Positions 9,013 through 17,462 of a stretch of DNA of 64,000 nucleotides are shown here, one piece after another. A program made the position numbers and the translations under genes. This DNA is from Eutrophovita sp913057845 (GTDB lineage Bacteria; Pseudomonadota; Gammaproteobacteria; Burkholderiales; Eutrophovitaceae), in NCBI GenBank assembly GCA_963925895.1, contig CAWUVH010000007.1:1-64000 (forward strand). The letters run 5' to 3'. Numbering within the stretch: the stretch's first letter is position 1; the number at the start of each line of letters is the position of its first letter. The notes beneath the pieces are model-generated. The model saw only the letters and a program-made list of their open reading frames with translations, had not been told where the DNA came from and searched no databases.

Positions 9013-9993
9013 ATGCGAGCTGTACTGTGCAAAGAACTAGGAATGCCTGATGGTTTGGTGCTTGAGGAAGTGCCAGGCTTGGTGCCAGATACAGGCCAGG
9101 TTTTGATATCAGTTCAGGCTTGCGGGGTAAATTTTCCAGATACCCTCATCATCCAAGGTAAATATCAATTTAAGCCGGATCTTCCATTCTCCCCAGGTGG
9201 AGAGGTTGCTGGAGTGGTCAAGAAATTGGGTCCTGACGTGCACAGCCTGAAGGTTGGAGATCGAGTCATTGCCTTTTCAACATGGGGGGGGTTTGCTGAG
9301 GAGTTGGTTGTTGACCAAAGCAGAACCGTTATGATTTCTGACAAGATGGATTTTGAAAGAGCTTCTGCATTTATTTTGACGTATGGAACAAGTTATCACG
9401 CGTTAAAGGATCGTGCTCTATTGCGTGCCGGTGAAACCCTACTGGTTCTTGGTGCCTCTGGAGGTGTTGGTATAGCGGCGATTCAATTAGGAAAAGCCCT
9501 AGGTGCGACGGTTATTGCGGCGGCATCAAATGCTGAAAAATTATCTGTATGCAAGCAAAACGGCGCTGACCATTTAATTAATTATTCGGAAAATGATTTG
9601 CGGCAGTCTGTTAAAGAAATCACACAAGGTCGTGGTGTTGATGTGGTTTACGATCCGGTGGGTGGTTCATTTTCTGAGAAAGCGCTCCGAGATATGAGTT
9701 GGGGCGGTCGGTTTTTAGTGGTAGGTTTTGCCTCAGGTGAGATTCCAAAAGTGCCGCTCAATCTACCATTGCTCAAAGGGTGTTCTGTTGTTGGGGTTTT
9801 TTGGGGAGAGTTCACTAAGCGTGAGCCAGAGTTAAACAGAAAGAACAATCAGGAATTAATGGATTTGTTCGACCAAGGAAAAATATCTCCGCACATCCAC
9901 AAAGTTTACCCCCTGGAGAGAGCGGGTGAGGCACTCAATGAGCTTCTGCAAAAGCGCGTTATTGGTAAAGTGGTGCTCTCAACCAGTCGTTAG
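9013..9993 (+). CDS. NADPH:quinone oxidoreductase family protein
   Basis: A zinc-free medium-chain dehydrogenase/reductase of 326 residues related to quinone oxidoreductase (Qor). It has the N-terminal GroES-like fold with VNFPDTL and GGEVAGVV, and a Rossmann domain with GASGGVGIAAIQLGKALG near residues 147-164. No catalytic or structural zinc cysteine cluster is seen. AAAGGA precedes the ATG. Reaction from the family: NADPH-dependent reduction of quinones or of activated enones. It ends 11 bases before the covalent-FMN protein gene, so it may share its transcript and could in principle feed electrons to that module. That link rests only on spacing. Confidence 0.9.
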   Translation: MRAVLCKELGMPDGLVLEEVPGLVPDTGQVLISVQACGVNFPDTLIIQGKYQFKPDLPFSPGGEVAGVVKKLGPDVHSLKVGDRVIAFSTWGGFAEELVVDQSRTVMISDKMDFERASAFILTYGTSYHALKDRALLRAGETLLVLGASGGVGIAAIQLGKALGATVIAAASNAEKLSVCKQNGADHLINYSENDLRQSVKEITQGRGVDVVYDPVGGSFSEKALRDMSWGGRFLVVGFASGEIPKVPLNLPLLKGCSVVGVFWGEFTKREPELNRKNNQELMDLFDQGKISPHIHKVYPLERAGEALNELLQKRVIGKVVLSTSR

Positions 9994-10004
9994 TTTTTAT
10001 AATC

Positions 10005-10553
10005 ATGAACAACGACTGGTTCAAGCTTATTGGTATTCCCATTGCTACTGTAGCTGTGTCTGGACACGTTTACGCGGCGGAATATTTAAGTGTGGAACAG
10101 GCACAAAAGTTGATGTTTGGTAATTCGGCTGCGTTTGAAAAGTCAGATGTTAAGCTCGACAGCACCGCAAAAAAAGCAATTAAAAATGCCTCTGGTGTAA
10201 TCGTTGACCGAGATTCTCTTCCGGCTTGGAAGGTGTTCGATGGTGGCAAATTATCGGGCTACTTTATTGTGGATGAAGTCATTGGGAAGCATGAATATAT
10301 AACGTATGCGGTAGCCCTCAGTGCTACAGGTGAAGTGAAGCAAATCGAGATTTTGGTATACCGAGAGAGTTACGGTTATGAGGTGAGGAATCCTCGCTGG
10401 CGAGCACAGTTTGTGGGGCATAAACCTGGATCTCATCTTGATCTTGGAGAGGAAATCAAAAACATTTCTGGAGCAACCATGTCTTGCCGGCATATTACTG
10501 AAGGGGTAAATCGGGTGTTGGCCACTTATGATCTCTACCTCAAAAGTCAGTAA
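10005..10553 (+). CDS. Exported FMN-binding domain protein (covalent flavin)
   Basis: A 182-residue protein with an N-terminal hydrophobic export signal (about residues 8-24, ending VYA) and one FMN_bind domain like those of RnfG and NqrC. The flavinylation motif is SGATMS at residues 155-160, with Thr158 the predicted acceptor of FMN through a phosphoester bond. The downstream gene encodes ApbE, the enzyme that makes this bond. The likely place is the periplasm or the outer face of the inner membrane, as an electron carrier. No clear ribosome site precedes the ATG. The gene overlaps apbE by 26 bases, and together with the four-helix protein it makes a tight three-gene unit. Confidence 0.88.
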   Translation: MNNDWFKLIGIPIATVAVSGHVYAAEYLSVEQAQKLMFGNSAAFEKSDVKLDSTAKKAIKNASGVIVDRDSLPAWKVFDGGKLSGYFIVDEVIGKHEYITYAVALSATGEVKQIEILVYRESYGYEVRNPRWRAQFVGHKPGSHLDLGEEIKNISGATMSCRHITEGVNRVLATYDLYLKSQ

Positions 10554-11367
10554 ACGGGCACGACCTCTGCTTGGCACAATCGTTGAGATTGGAGTTCAAG
10601 ATACACATGAAGAAATAGCGCAACAAATCATTTCAGATGCATTTGCTCAGATTGAACGGATTCAGCGTTTGATGAGTCGGTTTGACGATTCCAGTGAGGT
10701 GACTCAAGTTAATCGCCTCGGGGTTAATGTGGAATTGGTTGTTTCTTCAGATCTGTGGACCGTGCTTGAATTGGCCCAAGATATTTCGAGACGCAGTGAA
10801 GGTGTATTCAGCATCTGCACAGAGGCTGATCCCAATGGGGATTTGTTGCGTCTTTTGGATGATGGTCGAGTACTTCGATTGAAGACTGGATTGATTGATT
10901 TGGGTGGGATTGCTAAAGGTTATGCGGTAGATCAGGCGATTGAATTCATAAAGGGACGGGGTACTGAATCGGCTTATGTGAATGCAGGAGGTGATGTTAG
11001 GGCATTTGGTGCGCCATACCCAATTCTAGTTCGAAATCCGTTGAGACCCCATGAGTCGGTGGCCTCGTTGGATTTGTTTAATGCCGCGTTTGCAACCAGT
11101 GCAGCGTACCATCAGCATGCTGAATATAACCAGTCGGGCATAATAGTTGACCCTAGAAGTAACAAGTCTATTCCATCAGGTGCTTCGGCATCAGTGATGG
11201 CATCGACTTGTGTCGTGGCGGATGCGCTTACAAAATGTATGTTGATGATGGAAGAGGAGGTTGAATTGTTGCTCAATCAATTTAATGCCTGTGGTTTTTT
11301 AGTGCGAGGCGAGCACTTAACAAGCTTTCCAAAAACGATGGACGTGATGCCAAATGATGCCAATTAA
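10528..11367 (+). CDS. apbE: FAD:protein FMN transferase ApbE
   Basis: Transfers FMN from FAD to a Thr/Ser of a target protein, with Mg2+. The 279 residues show ApbE landmarks: RPLLGTIVEI at the start, MSRFDDSSEV, LIDLGGIAKGYAVDQ near residue 125, YVNAGGDVRAFG, and ATSAAYHQ near the metal site. It is shorter than many ApbE proteins (about 330-350) because there is no lipoprotein or Sec signal. An in-frame stop 21 bases upstream of the ATG rules out a longer form. That is odd, because its obvious target next door carries an export signal. Flavinylation might happen before export, or the signal call may be wrong. It overlaps both neighbours. Confidence 0.93.
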   Translation: MISTSKVSKRARPLLGTIVEIGVQDTHEEIAQQIISDAFAQIERIQRLMSRFDDSSEVTQVNRLGVNVELVVSSDLWTVLELAQDISRRSEGVFSICTEADPNGDLLRLLDDGRVLRLKTGLIDLGGIAKGYAVDQAIEFIKGRGTESAYVNAGGDVRAFGAPYPILVRNPLRPHESVASLDLFNAAFATSAAYHQHAEYNQSGIIVDPRSNKSIPSGASASVMASTCVVADALTKCMLMMEEEVELLLNQFNACGFLVRGEHLTSFPKTMDVMPNDAN

Positions 11368-11791
11368 GTTAGGTCGTAACCACGCACGGTTTCTTTATGT
11401 CGTTGGTGGCATCCTGACGTTGTCGGGTGGATTGTGGCTTTATTTGCACTACTTCATCCGTGTTGAAGGTGAGTTTGGTCCCATACATCATCCTTTGGAG
11501 CGCGACTTGCTGTCAATTCACGGGATATGCGCTGCGTTCATGATGATTGGATTTGGTAGCGTACTTCCTGGTCACGTCTCACGAGCGTGGTCTATGCGTC
11601 GAAATTTGTGGACAGGATTTTTTATGTTTGCCACGATGGTCATCCTCAGTGCATCGGGGTATTTTCTGTATTATTTGGGCAATGAAAGTATTCGATCAGT
11701 GACAGCGATCGTTCACTGGGTGATCGGTTTGGCGCTGCCAATTATGGCTGTTGTTCACCTTCAAAGAGGTCTCAAATCTCGTAAGAAGTAG
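11354..11791 (+). CDS. Four-helix membrane protein, putative di-heme b561-like
   Basis: I do not recognise a named family with certainty; it resembles small DUF4405/cytochrome-b561-like proteins. The 145 residues form four helices near 13-33, 53-72, 84-107 and 116-135. His56 and His74 bracket helix 2, and His121 and His135 bracket helix 4. Helices 2 and 4 run in the same direction, so the pairs 56/121 and 74/135 could ligate two stacked hemes, one near each membrane face. The gene overlaps apbE by 14 bases. Context suggests it moves electrons between a membrane or cytoplasmic donor and the exported FMN protein. Heme binding is inference from His spacing. Confidence 0.7.
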   Translation: MMPIKLGRNHARFLYVVGGILTLSGGLWLYLHYFIRVEGEFGPIHHPLERDLLSIHGICAAFMMIGFGSVLPGHVSRAWSMRRNLWTGFFMFATMVILSASGYFLYYLGNESIRSVTAIVHWVIGLALPIMAVVHLQRGLKSRKK

Positions 11792-11821
11792 CAATCGATA
11801 TTTACTAATGGTGCGGAATTC

Positions 11822-13528
11822 ATGGCAGATTCAAAAAATATGAGTCAAGGGATCACAAGGAACTTAACGAATTATGGTGATCCAGGATTTGCCGCGTATC
11901 TGCGTCGTTCATTTGCTAGATCTATGGGGTACTCCCTGGATAGTTTAAGCCGACCTATTATCGGAATAGCCACATCGCCAAGTGGTTTTAATAATTGTCA
12001 TCGGACAATGCCAGATCTGGTTGAGGCTGTTAAAAGAGGTGTTTTGAAGCGTGGTGGCTTACCGATTGAATTTCCAACAATCTCGCTGGGTGAAGTATTC
12101 CTGTCGCCGACCAGTATGATGTTTCGCAATTTGATGTCGATGGATGTTGAGGAGATGTTGAAGGCTCAACCTATTGATGCATGCGTTGTGATCGGTGGTT
12201 GCGACAAAACAGTTCCTGCTCAGCTCATGGGCATTGCTTCAGCAAACATTCCTTCCATACAACTGGTGACCGGGCCTATGTTAGCCATGCCCTTTGAGGG
12301 TGAGCAGTTAGGCGCGTGTACTGATTGCCGCCGATTTTGGGGTAAATACCGTGCTGGTGAGGTTTCTGATGCCAAGATTAATGAAATAGAAGGTAAGTTG
12401 GCAACGACAGCCGGCAGTTGTGCTGTCATGGGTACAGCGAGCACTATGGCCTGCATCACCGAGGTTCTTGGAATGAGTTTGCCTGGAAGTGCAGCCATAC
12501 CGGCAGTTCATGCGGATCGACTTCGTTTGGCGGAGGCTTGTGGTGAACGTGCTATGGAAATGGCGGTTTCCGGAGCACCGTTGCCTCACGAAATTATCAC
12601 GCCTAAATCGGTGGAAAATGCGCTAAGAGTTCTACTCGCAATCAGTGGGTCAACCAACGCAGTGGTTCACTTGGCTGCGATTGCTGGTAGACGTGGGATT
12701 GACCTGCCATTAGAGAATATCAATCGTATTTCTGACGAGACACCTGTGTTGGTTAACTTGAAACCAACGGGCGAACATTATATGCAAGATTTGTTCGCCG
12801 CCGGAGGTCTAACCGCTGTGTTGCACGAATTAAAACATCAATTGCATCTCGATTGCCTGACGGTGACGGGTGAGACACTTGGTCAATGGTTGTCGGAAAC
12901 CCCGAAATGGGTCGACCGGAATGTTATCCGTGCTTTTGACGAGCCGTATCAAAAAGAGGGCGGATTAATCGCACTGTTTGGTACGCTCGCCCCAACAGGC
13001 GCGATACTCAAGCGAGCGGCAGCTGATTCGAATCTTTTTGAGCGAACGGGAAGAGCTGTAGTGTTCGATTCATTGGAAGATTTAAGTGAACGCATTGATT
13101 CTGAAGATTTAGATGTGTCAGAGGATGACTTTTTAGTACTAAAAAATGCGGGGCCGAAAAGTGAGTCGTGCATGCCTGAGGCTGGATATTTACCAATCCC
13201 AAAAAAGCTCGCTGTAAGAGGCGTCAAGGATATGGTGCGCATCTCGGATGCGCGAATGAGTGGGACTGCCTTTGGGATGGTAGTGCTGCACGTATCTCCT
13301 GATGCTGCCTCAGGAGGGAATCTGGCATTCGTGCAAACGGGCGATAGCATCAGATTATCAGTGAAAGAGAAAAGGTTAGATTTGCTGGTGTCTGAGCAAG
13401 AATTAGATCGTCGGAAGAAAGGCTGGACGACGCGAGAGTCCCCGCCTAGAGGTTATGCTCGGCTCTATTACGAGACGGTCACTCAGGCGCCACTTGGATG
13501 CGATTTTGAATTCTTGCGATTCAAATGA
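11822..13528 (+). CDS. IlvD/Edd family dehydratase
   Basis: An iron-sulfur dehydratase of 568 residues in the family of dihydroxy-acid dehydratase, phosphogluconate dehydratase and sugar-acid dehydratases. Cluster-ligand cysteines are seen in NNCHRTMPDL (near residue 59), VIGGCDKTVPAQLMG (near 129) and GSCAVMGTASTMAC (near 200). PGSAAIPAVHADRLR and SDARMSGTAFG are further family landmarks, the latter holding the catalytic Ser region. The NCHRTMPDL form and the length point towards the sugar-acid branch (L-arabonate/xylonate dehydratase type) rather than biosynthetic IlvD, with low certainty. It begins 30 bases after the membrane protein but is functionally unrelated to that module. Confidence 0.92.
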   Translation: MADSKNMSQGITRNLTNYGDPGFAAYLRRSFARSMGYSLDSLSRPIIGIATSPSGFNNCHRTMPDLVEAVKRGVLKRGGLPIEFPTISLGEVFLSPTSMMFRNLMSMDVEEMLKAQPIDACVVIGGCDKTVPAQLMGIASANIPSIQLVTGPMLAMPFEGEQLGACTDCRRFWGKYRAGEVSDAKINEIEGKLATTAGSCAVMGTASTMACITEVLGMSLPGSAAIPAVHADRLRLAEACGERAMEMAVSGAPLPHEIITPKSVENALRVLLAISGSTNAVVHLAAIAGRRGIDLPLENINRISDETPVLVNLKPTGEHYMQDLFAAGGLTAVLHELKHQLHLDCLTVTGETLGQWLSETPKWVDRNVIRAFDEPYQKEGGLIALFGTLAPTGAILKRAAADSNLFERTGRAVVFDSLEDLSERIDSEDLDVSEDDFLVLKNAGPKSESCMPEAGYLPIPKKLAVRGVKDMVRISDARMSGTAFGMVVLHVSPDAASGGNLAFVQTGDSIRLSVKEKRLDLLVSEQELDRRKKGWTTRESPPRGYARLYYETVTQAPLGCDFEFLRFK

Positions 13529-13560
13529 TGGCTGTTAGGCCTTAACGTATTCTATGGTAA

Positions 13561-14859
13561 CTAGCGCTTTTCAATGCCGCACCACTGTGTCATGAAGTGA
13601 CACAGAACTCGACTGACATCAATCGTACTTTGGATCGACACTGATTCGTCAATTCCGTGAATATTTAATGCTTCTGGTCCATAGCATGTTGCGGGAATGT
13701 GTCCATACAATTGAAATGTTCGTACATCAGTTGTCGCTGCACTGGCAAATAATTCTGTCGGCCGCCCTAAATGAGTTTCGTGAGTGTGACTTAATAGATT
13801 AATAAATTTGCTACTGGTGTCGACAACACAGCCGGGTGATTGGAATCCGCGATACGTTATCACGTGCTTAATATTTTTTAAGCGGGAGTCGTTCTCAATC
13901 GCAGCGTTTAAATGATTCTCGATTAACTGCCGTATCTCTTTTGGCGATTGCCCAGGAAAGAAGCCACAACGAATGTCCATTGCGCATCGCGTCGGAACCG
14001 ATGAGGCCCATTCTCCACCTGAAATCTTACCAAGGTTGAATTTGACGGGAGCCGCTACGTCTCCAAATGCTGCGTGTGAGTGGTTCTTATCGTTCCACAG
14101 ACATGCTAAACCTTTCAAATGCTCCCAAATACTGAACGCTGCCTCAATAGCATTGTTTCCCATTGTGTCGTGAAGCACGTGCGCAGGCTTTCCAGTAACT
14201 TCTATTTGTAACCACATGACTCCCATCTGGGCCGACATGATTGTTTCGTTAAAGGGCTCCGGAATGATTGCGGCATCAGCTTTATAACCACGATGAAGGC
14301 AGGCAAGTGCCCCATTTCCCGTGCACTCTTCTTCGACTACGGATTGCAAGAAAACATCGCTGGCTGGTCGATAACCAATTTTTTGAAGTGTTTTGAAAGC
14401 ATAAATGTAAGCGGTAATGCCCGCTTTCATATCTCCTCCGCCACGCCCATATATGCGACCGTCTTTAATGGTCGGGTTGAAAGGAGGAGACGACCATAAA
14501 TCTTCTGCGCCTACAGGCACTACATCAATGTGACCGTTAAGTATTAGCGATTTTCCATATTTAGATTTCGCCCGATGGATCCCAACAATATTGTCATGGC
14601 CATCCCATTCTCCGACAGAGGGAGAGTACCCTTCGACATTTTTGAGTGCGTCGTGATTGATGCCAAAACGATCAATATCAAGGCCTAAGCTTACAAAAGT
14701 TTCCTCCATGAAATTTTGCGCGCTATCCTCTTGGCCAAGTAGACTCGGATGTTTAATTAGATTGCAAATGAAAGAAGTGATCTCTTCACGTTGTTCCTCA
14801 TAGACAGAGTTGATATCTTGAGTTAATCCGTGATCTTGAGTGTTATCAAAAGTTTTCAT
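13561..14859 (-). CDS. M20 family deacylase/peptidase (ArgE/DapE-like)
   Basis: A zinc-dependent amidohydrolase of 432 residues that removes acyl or aminoacyl groups from amino-acid derivatives. The metal ligands are visible: LNGHIDVVP (His), GRGGGDMKAG (bridging Asp), VVEEECTGNGAL (catalytic Glu plus Glu ligand) and a late His in ALNIHGID. A dimerisation domain lies between, with the conserved His of PAHVLHD. The start codon overlaps the stop of the upstream acyl-CoA ligase by four bases, so the two are translationally coupled. The pair suggests use of N-acyl amino compounds: hydrolysis here, activation of the acid by the ligase. That pathway is inferred. Confidence 0.9.
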   Translation of the reverse strand: MKTFDNTQDHGLTQDINSVYEEQREEITSFICNLIKHPSLLGQEDSAQNFMEETFVSLGLDIDRFGINHDALKNVEGYSPSVGEWDGHDNIVGIHRAKSKYGKSLILNGHIDVVPVGAEDLWSSPPFNPTIKDGRIYGRGGGDMKAGITAYIYAFKTLQKIGYRPASDVFLQSVVEEECTGNGALACLHRGYKADAAIIPEPFNETIMSAQMGVMWLQIEVTGKPAHVLHDTMGNNAIEAAFSIWEHLKGLACLWNDKNHSHAAFGDVAAPVKFNLGKISGGEWASSVPTRCAMDIRCGFFPGQSPKEIRQLIENHLNAAIENDSRLKNIKHVITYRGFQSPGCVVDTSSKFINLLSHTHETHLGRPTELFASAATTDVRTFQLYGHIPATCYGPEALNIHGIDESVSIQSTIDVSRVLCHFMTQWCGIEKR

Positions 14860-16550
14860 TTGTGTATGGTCCTAATCATTTGCGACTGTTGTTGCCATTC
14901 GTCTTCTTGTAAGAGACGCCATTGAATTTTTCCAGATGCTGATCGAGGTAATTCGATGACAAATTCAACAAGCCTAGGGATCTTATAGGAGGCCATGTGC
15001 TCTCGTGACCAATCGATGATCTCTTTTTCTGAAGTACTATTTTTATAAGCCTCTTTCAGCACAATCATCGCTTTAACCGTTTCTCCCCGTCTGGGGTCTG
15101 GCGATGAAATGATCGCTAATTCTTTGATTGCAGGATGCTTGTATAGAGTCGCTTCTACTTCTGCGGGCCAGACTTTAAAGCCCGAGGCATTGATCATGCG
15201 TTTAATTCGATCAGAGATATAGAAAAACCCATCCTCATCGTAGCGACCAAGGTCGCCGGTTCTAAAAAATCTATCTCCATTAATTTCAATGAAACTCTCT
15301 TTATTAGCATCATCTCTCTCCCAATAACCAAGCATTATTTGAGGCCCAGACGCGACAATTTCACCCGTTTCATTGGGACCCAGTTCACGCAAGGTTTCTG
15401 GATCAATGATTGTGGCCATTGTGTCAAACGTGGGTATGCCGAGACATTGTTTACGCAAATCTTGAGGCGGGTTCATGTGCGTTTGTGAGATCGCCTCAGT
15501 CATCCCGTACCCTTCCATGTACCTGATGCCGCACCGGTCGAATAGTTCTTGTGCGACTGATTCTGGCATGGATGAACCACCACCAAAAATATTCTCTAAT
15601 GAGCTCAGATCACGCGTTTCGACTGTAGGTTCTGCCAGTAGATCGACCACCATGGTAGGCACATTGGCCCAATGCGTGCAGGCGTATCTCTCAATTAATT
15701 CTCCGGCAATTTTTGGATCCCACCTCGGTAAAATAACTAGTGAGCCAGATGCTGCGACTCCAGCATTCATGCTGTGCTGCATGCCGGTGACATGGAATAG
15801 TGGTGCGGTAGTGAGTAGAACAGAGGTTGAGCTCATGCCTTCCCATAGTACTGCGCCTTCTATGTTTCTCATGATGGTTTCATGCGTATGCATACACCCT
15901 TTCGGTCGTCCTGTTGTTCCGGATGTATACAAAATTGCAGCAAGGTCACTGAGATTAATTTCAGTTTGTTTAAGATTTATGTTTTCTTGCGGAATACTTG
16001 ACCAATCCATCACTTGAGCTATGTTGAAAGCTATTTTTTCTTCAGCAATGTTTGTTGGGATTTCACCTATAAAATCTTTTGCAATGAAGTCGGAGTATGT
16101 TGCGACGATGAGTCGATCTATAAAATTTTGATCGAGCGCATCCTTAAATTCTTTAACAACGTCTTGACTGGCGATGGCTACCCGAGCCCCAGAGTCTGTG
16201 CAGTAGTGGTTGATTTCGTCTGCGACGTTCATCGGGCTGATTGGAACGACGAGGCCTCCCAGCGCCAAAATTGCGTAGTAGCCGATAACAAACTGAGGCG
16301 ACGATTGTAAGTCGAGAATAACTCGATCTCCTTTTTTTACATGGCAATCGTCGCGTAAGTATGCTGCGAGTGATTCAGTCTGCTTCAGTAGGTCTCGATA
16401 AGATATTGTAGTGCCGTAAAAAACAATGGCTGTCTTTTCTGGGAACCGCTCGGCAGATACGACCAGGTTTTGGAATATGGTTTTTGTTGGAGGCTCAAGC
16501 TTGCGGGGTAAGTGAGTTGGCCAGTGTTTGAAGTGTCTGCTTTGGAACAT
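14856..16550 (-). CDS. Acyl-CoA synthetase (AMP-dependent ligase)
   Basis: An ANL-superfamily enzyme of 564 residues that activates a carboxylic acid to its CoA thioester through an acyl-AMP. Motifs present: LYTSGTTGRPKGCMH (P-loop-like A3), YMEGYGMTEAISQT (A5), FRTGDLGRYDEDGF (A7) and, at the C terminus, PRSASGKIQWR with the catalytic Lys (A10). Length and motifs fit medium/long-chain acyl or aryl acid CoA ligases. Substrate is not readable. It is the first gene of a two-gene unit with the M20 deacylase and is divergent from the SDR-DadA unit. Confidence 0.92.
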   Translation of the reverse strand: MFQSRHFKHWPTHLPRKLEPPTKTIFQNLVVSAERFPEKTAIVFYGTTISYRDLLKQTESLAAYLRDDCHVKKGDRVILDLQSSPQFVIGYYAILALGGLVVPISPMNVADEINHYCTDSGARVAIASQDVVKEFKDALDQNFIDRLIVATYSDFIAKDFIGEIPTNIAEEKIAFNIAQVMDWSSIPQENINLKQTEINLSDLAAILYTSGTTGRPKGCMHTHETIMRNIEGAVLWEGMSSTSVLLTTAPLFHVTGMQHSMNAGVAASGSLVILPRWDPKIAGELIERYACTHWANVPTMVVDLLAEPTVETRDLSSLENIFGGGSSMPESVAQELFDRCGIRYMEGYGMTEAISQTHMNPPQDLRKQCLGIPTFDTMATIIDPETLRELGPNETGEIVASGPQIMLGYWERDDANKESFIEINGDRFFRTGDLGRYDEDGFFYISDRIKRMINASGFKVWPAEVEATLYKHPAIKELAIISSPDPRRGETVKAMIVLKEAYKNSTSEKEIIDWSREHMASYKIPRLVEFVIELPRSASGKIQWRLLQEDEWQQQSQMIRTIHK

Positions 16551-16668
16551 GGGTTTTTAGAGTATGTGATCTTTGGTTAATGTACTAAACGAAAACTATA
16601 CCGAAATGTCCGCTCCGTTGTTGACTGTATACTCAAGCTTTAGACAAAAGGTAAGCGGGGAGAAAGTT

Positions 16669-17427
16669 ATGTCGGATCAACCACTGAAAGGTAAAATTGC
16701 CGTTGTCACTGGAGCCAGTCGCGGGCTTGGTCGAGCCATGGCCATTAGCCTCGCAGAGGCGGGCGCGTCTATTGCCTGCGTTGGAAGGAATGCAGAGAAG
16801 CTCTCTGAGACGAAGGCGCTTCTAGACAAGATTGGCGTAGAGTCAGATACGTTTATTTGTGATGTTCGTTATGAAGATCAGGTCAACGATCTAGAAAAAC
16901 AAGTCAGTAAGCGATTTGGGGCCATTCATATCTTAGTTAATAATGCCGGAACAGCCATCCGTAAAAACCTCATCGAGTTTTCTTTGGAGGAATGGAACAC
17001 GGTTTTAGATACTAATTTGACGGGCGTGTTTCTTTGCTCAAGAGCTTTCGTCCCTCATATGAAAACGTATAAATGGGGTCGAGTGATCAACATCACTTCC
17101 ATCATGGCGAACGTGGGCAGCATTGGGCGAGCTGCGTACTGCGCGTCCAAACATGGGGTCTTAGCCATTACTAAATCTATGGCTTTAGAGCACGCTGATG
17201 ATGGCATTAATGTCGTGGCGATCAGCCCAGGTTTTTATGCGACAGACCTGACTGCACCATTGAGGTCTGATTCGTCCAAAAGTGACGACTTGTTATCAAA
17301 TGTACCCGCTCGTCGTTGGGGGGATCCGAAGGAGATTGGTGAGATTGCTAGATTTTTGTGCACTGATGCAGCTTCGTTTATAACCGGGACTGATATTTTG
17401 TCCGATGGTGGCTGGGTTGCGCAGTAA
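16669..17427 (+). CDS. SDR family oxidoreductase (FabG-like)
   Basis: A 252-residue classical SDR. The start was placed at the ATG at 16669 because GGGGAG lies 6-12 bases before it and the protein then begins with the usual MSDQPLKGKIAVVTG. The open frame reaches back to 16573, but that leader has no ribosome site. Motifs: TGASRGLG, NNAGTA, the Ser of ITSIMAN and YCASKHGV (YxxxK). The ending FITGTDILSDGGW is typical of 3-oxoacyl-ACP reductase/gluconate dehydrogenase-like SDRs. It forms a unit with the flavin dehydrogenase 35 bases downstream. Substrate unknown. Confidence 0.92.
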   Translation: MSDQPLKGKIAVVTGASRGLGRAMAISLAEAGASIACVGRNAEKLSETKALLDKIGVESDTFICDVRYEDQVNDLEKQVSKRFGAIHILVNNAGTAIRKNLIEFSLEEWNTVLDTNLTGVFLCSRAFVPHMKTYKWGRVINITSIMANVGSIGRAAYCASKHGVLAITKSMALEHADDGINVVAISPGFYATDLTAPLRSDSSKSDDLLSNVPARRWGDPKEIGEIARFLCTDAASFITGTDILSDGGWVAQ

Positions 17428-17462
17428 TTGTCTAAGGATTGACACGAGGAAGTTCTCATAAC

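Noticed and set aside
15475..16310. Two long frames antisense to the acyl-CoA ligase
   Set aside because: The ligase frame carries all ANL motifs; the opposite frames are rich in Cys/Ser/Met and have no motif.
16573..16668. A longer start for the SDR gene
   Set aside because: The leader has no ribosome site and no family likeness; GGGGAG stands right before the ATG at 16669.
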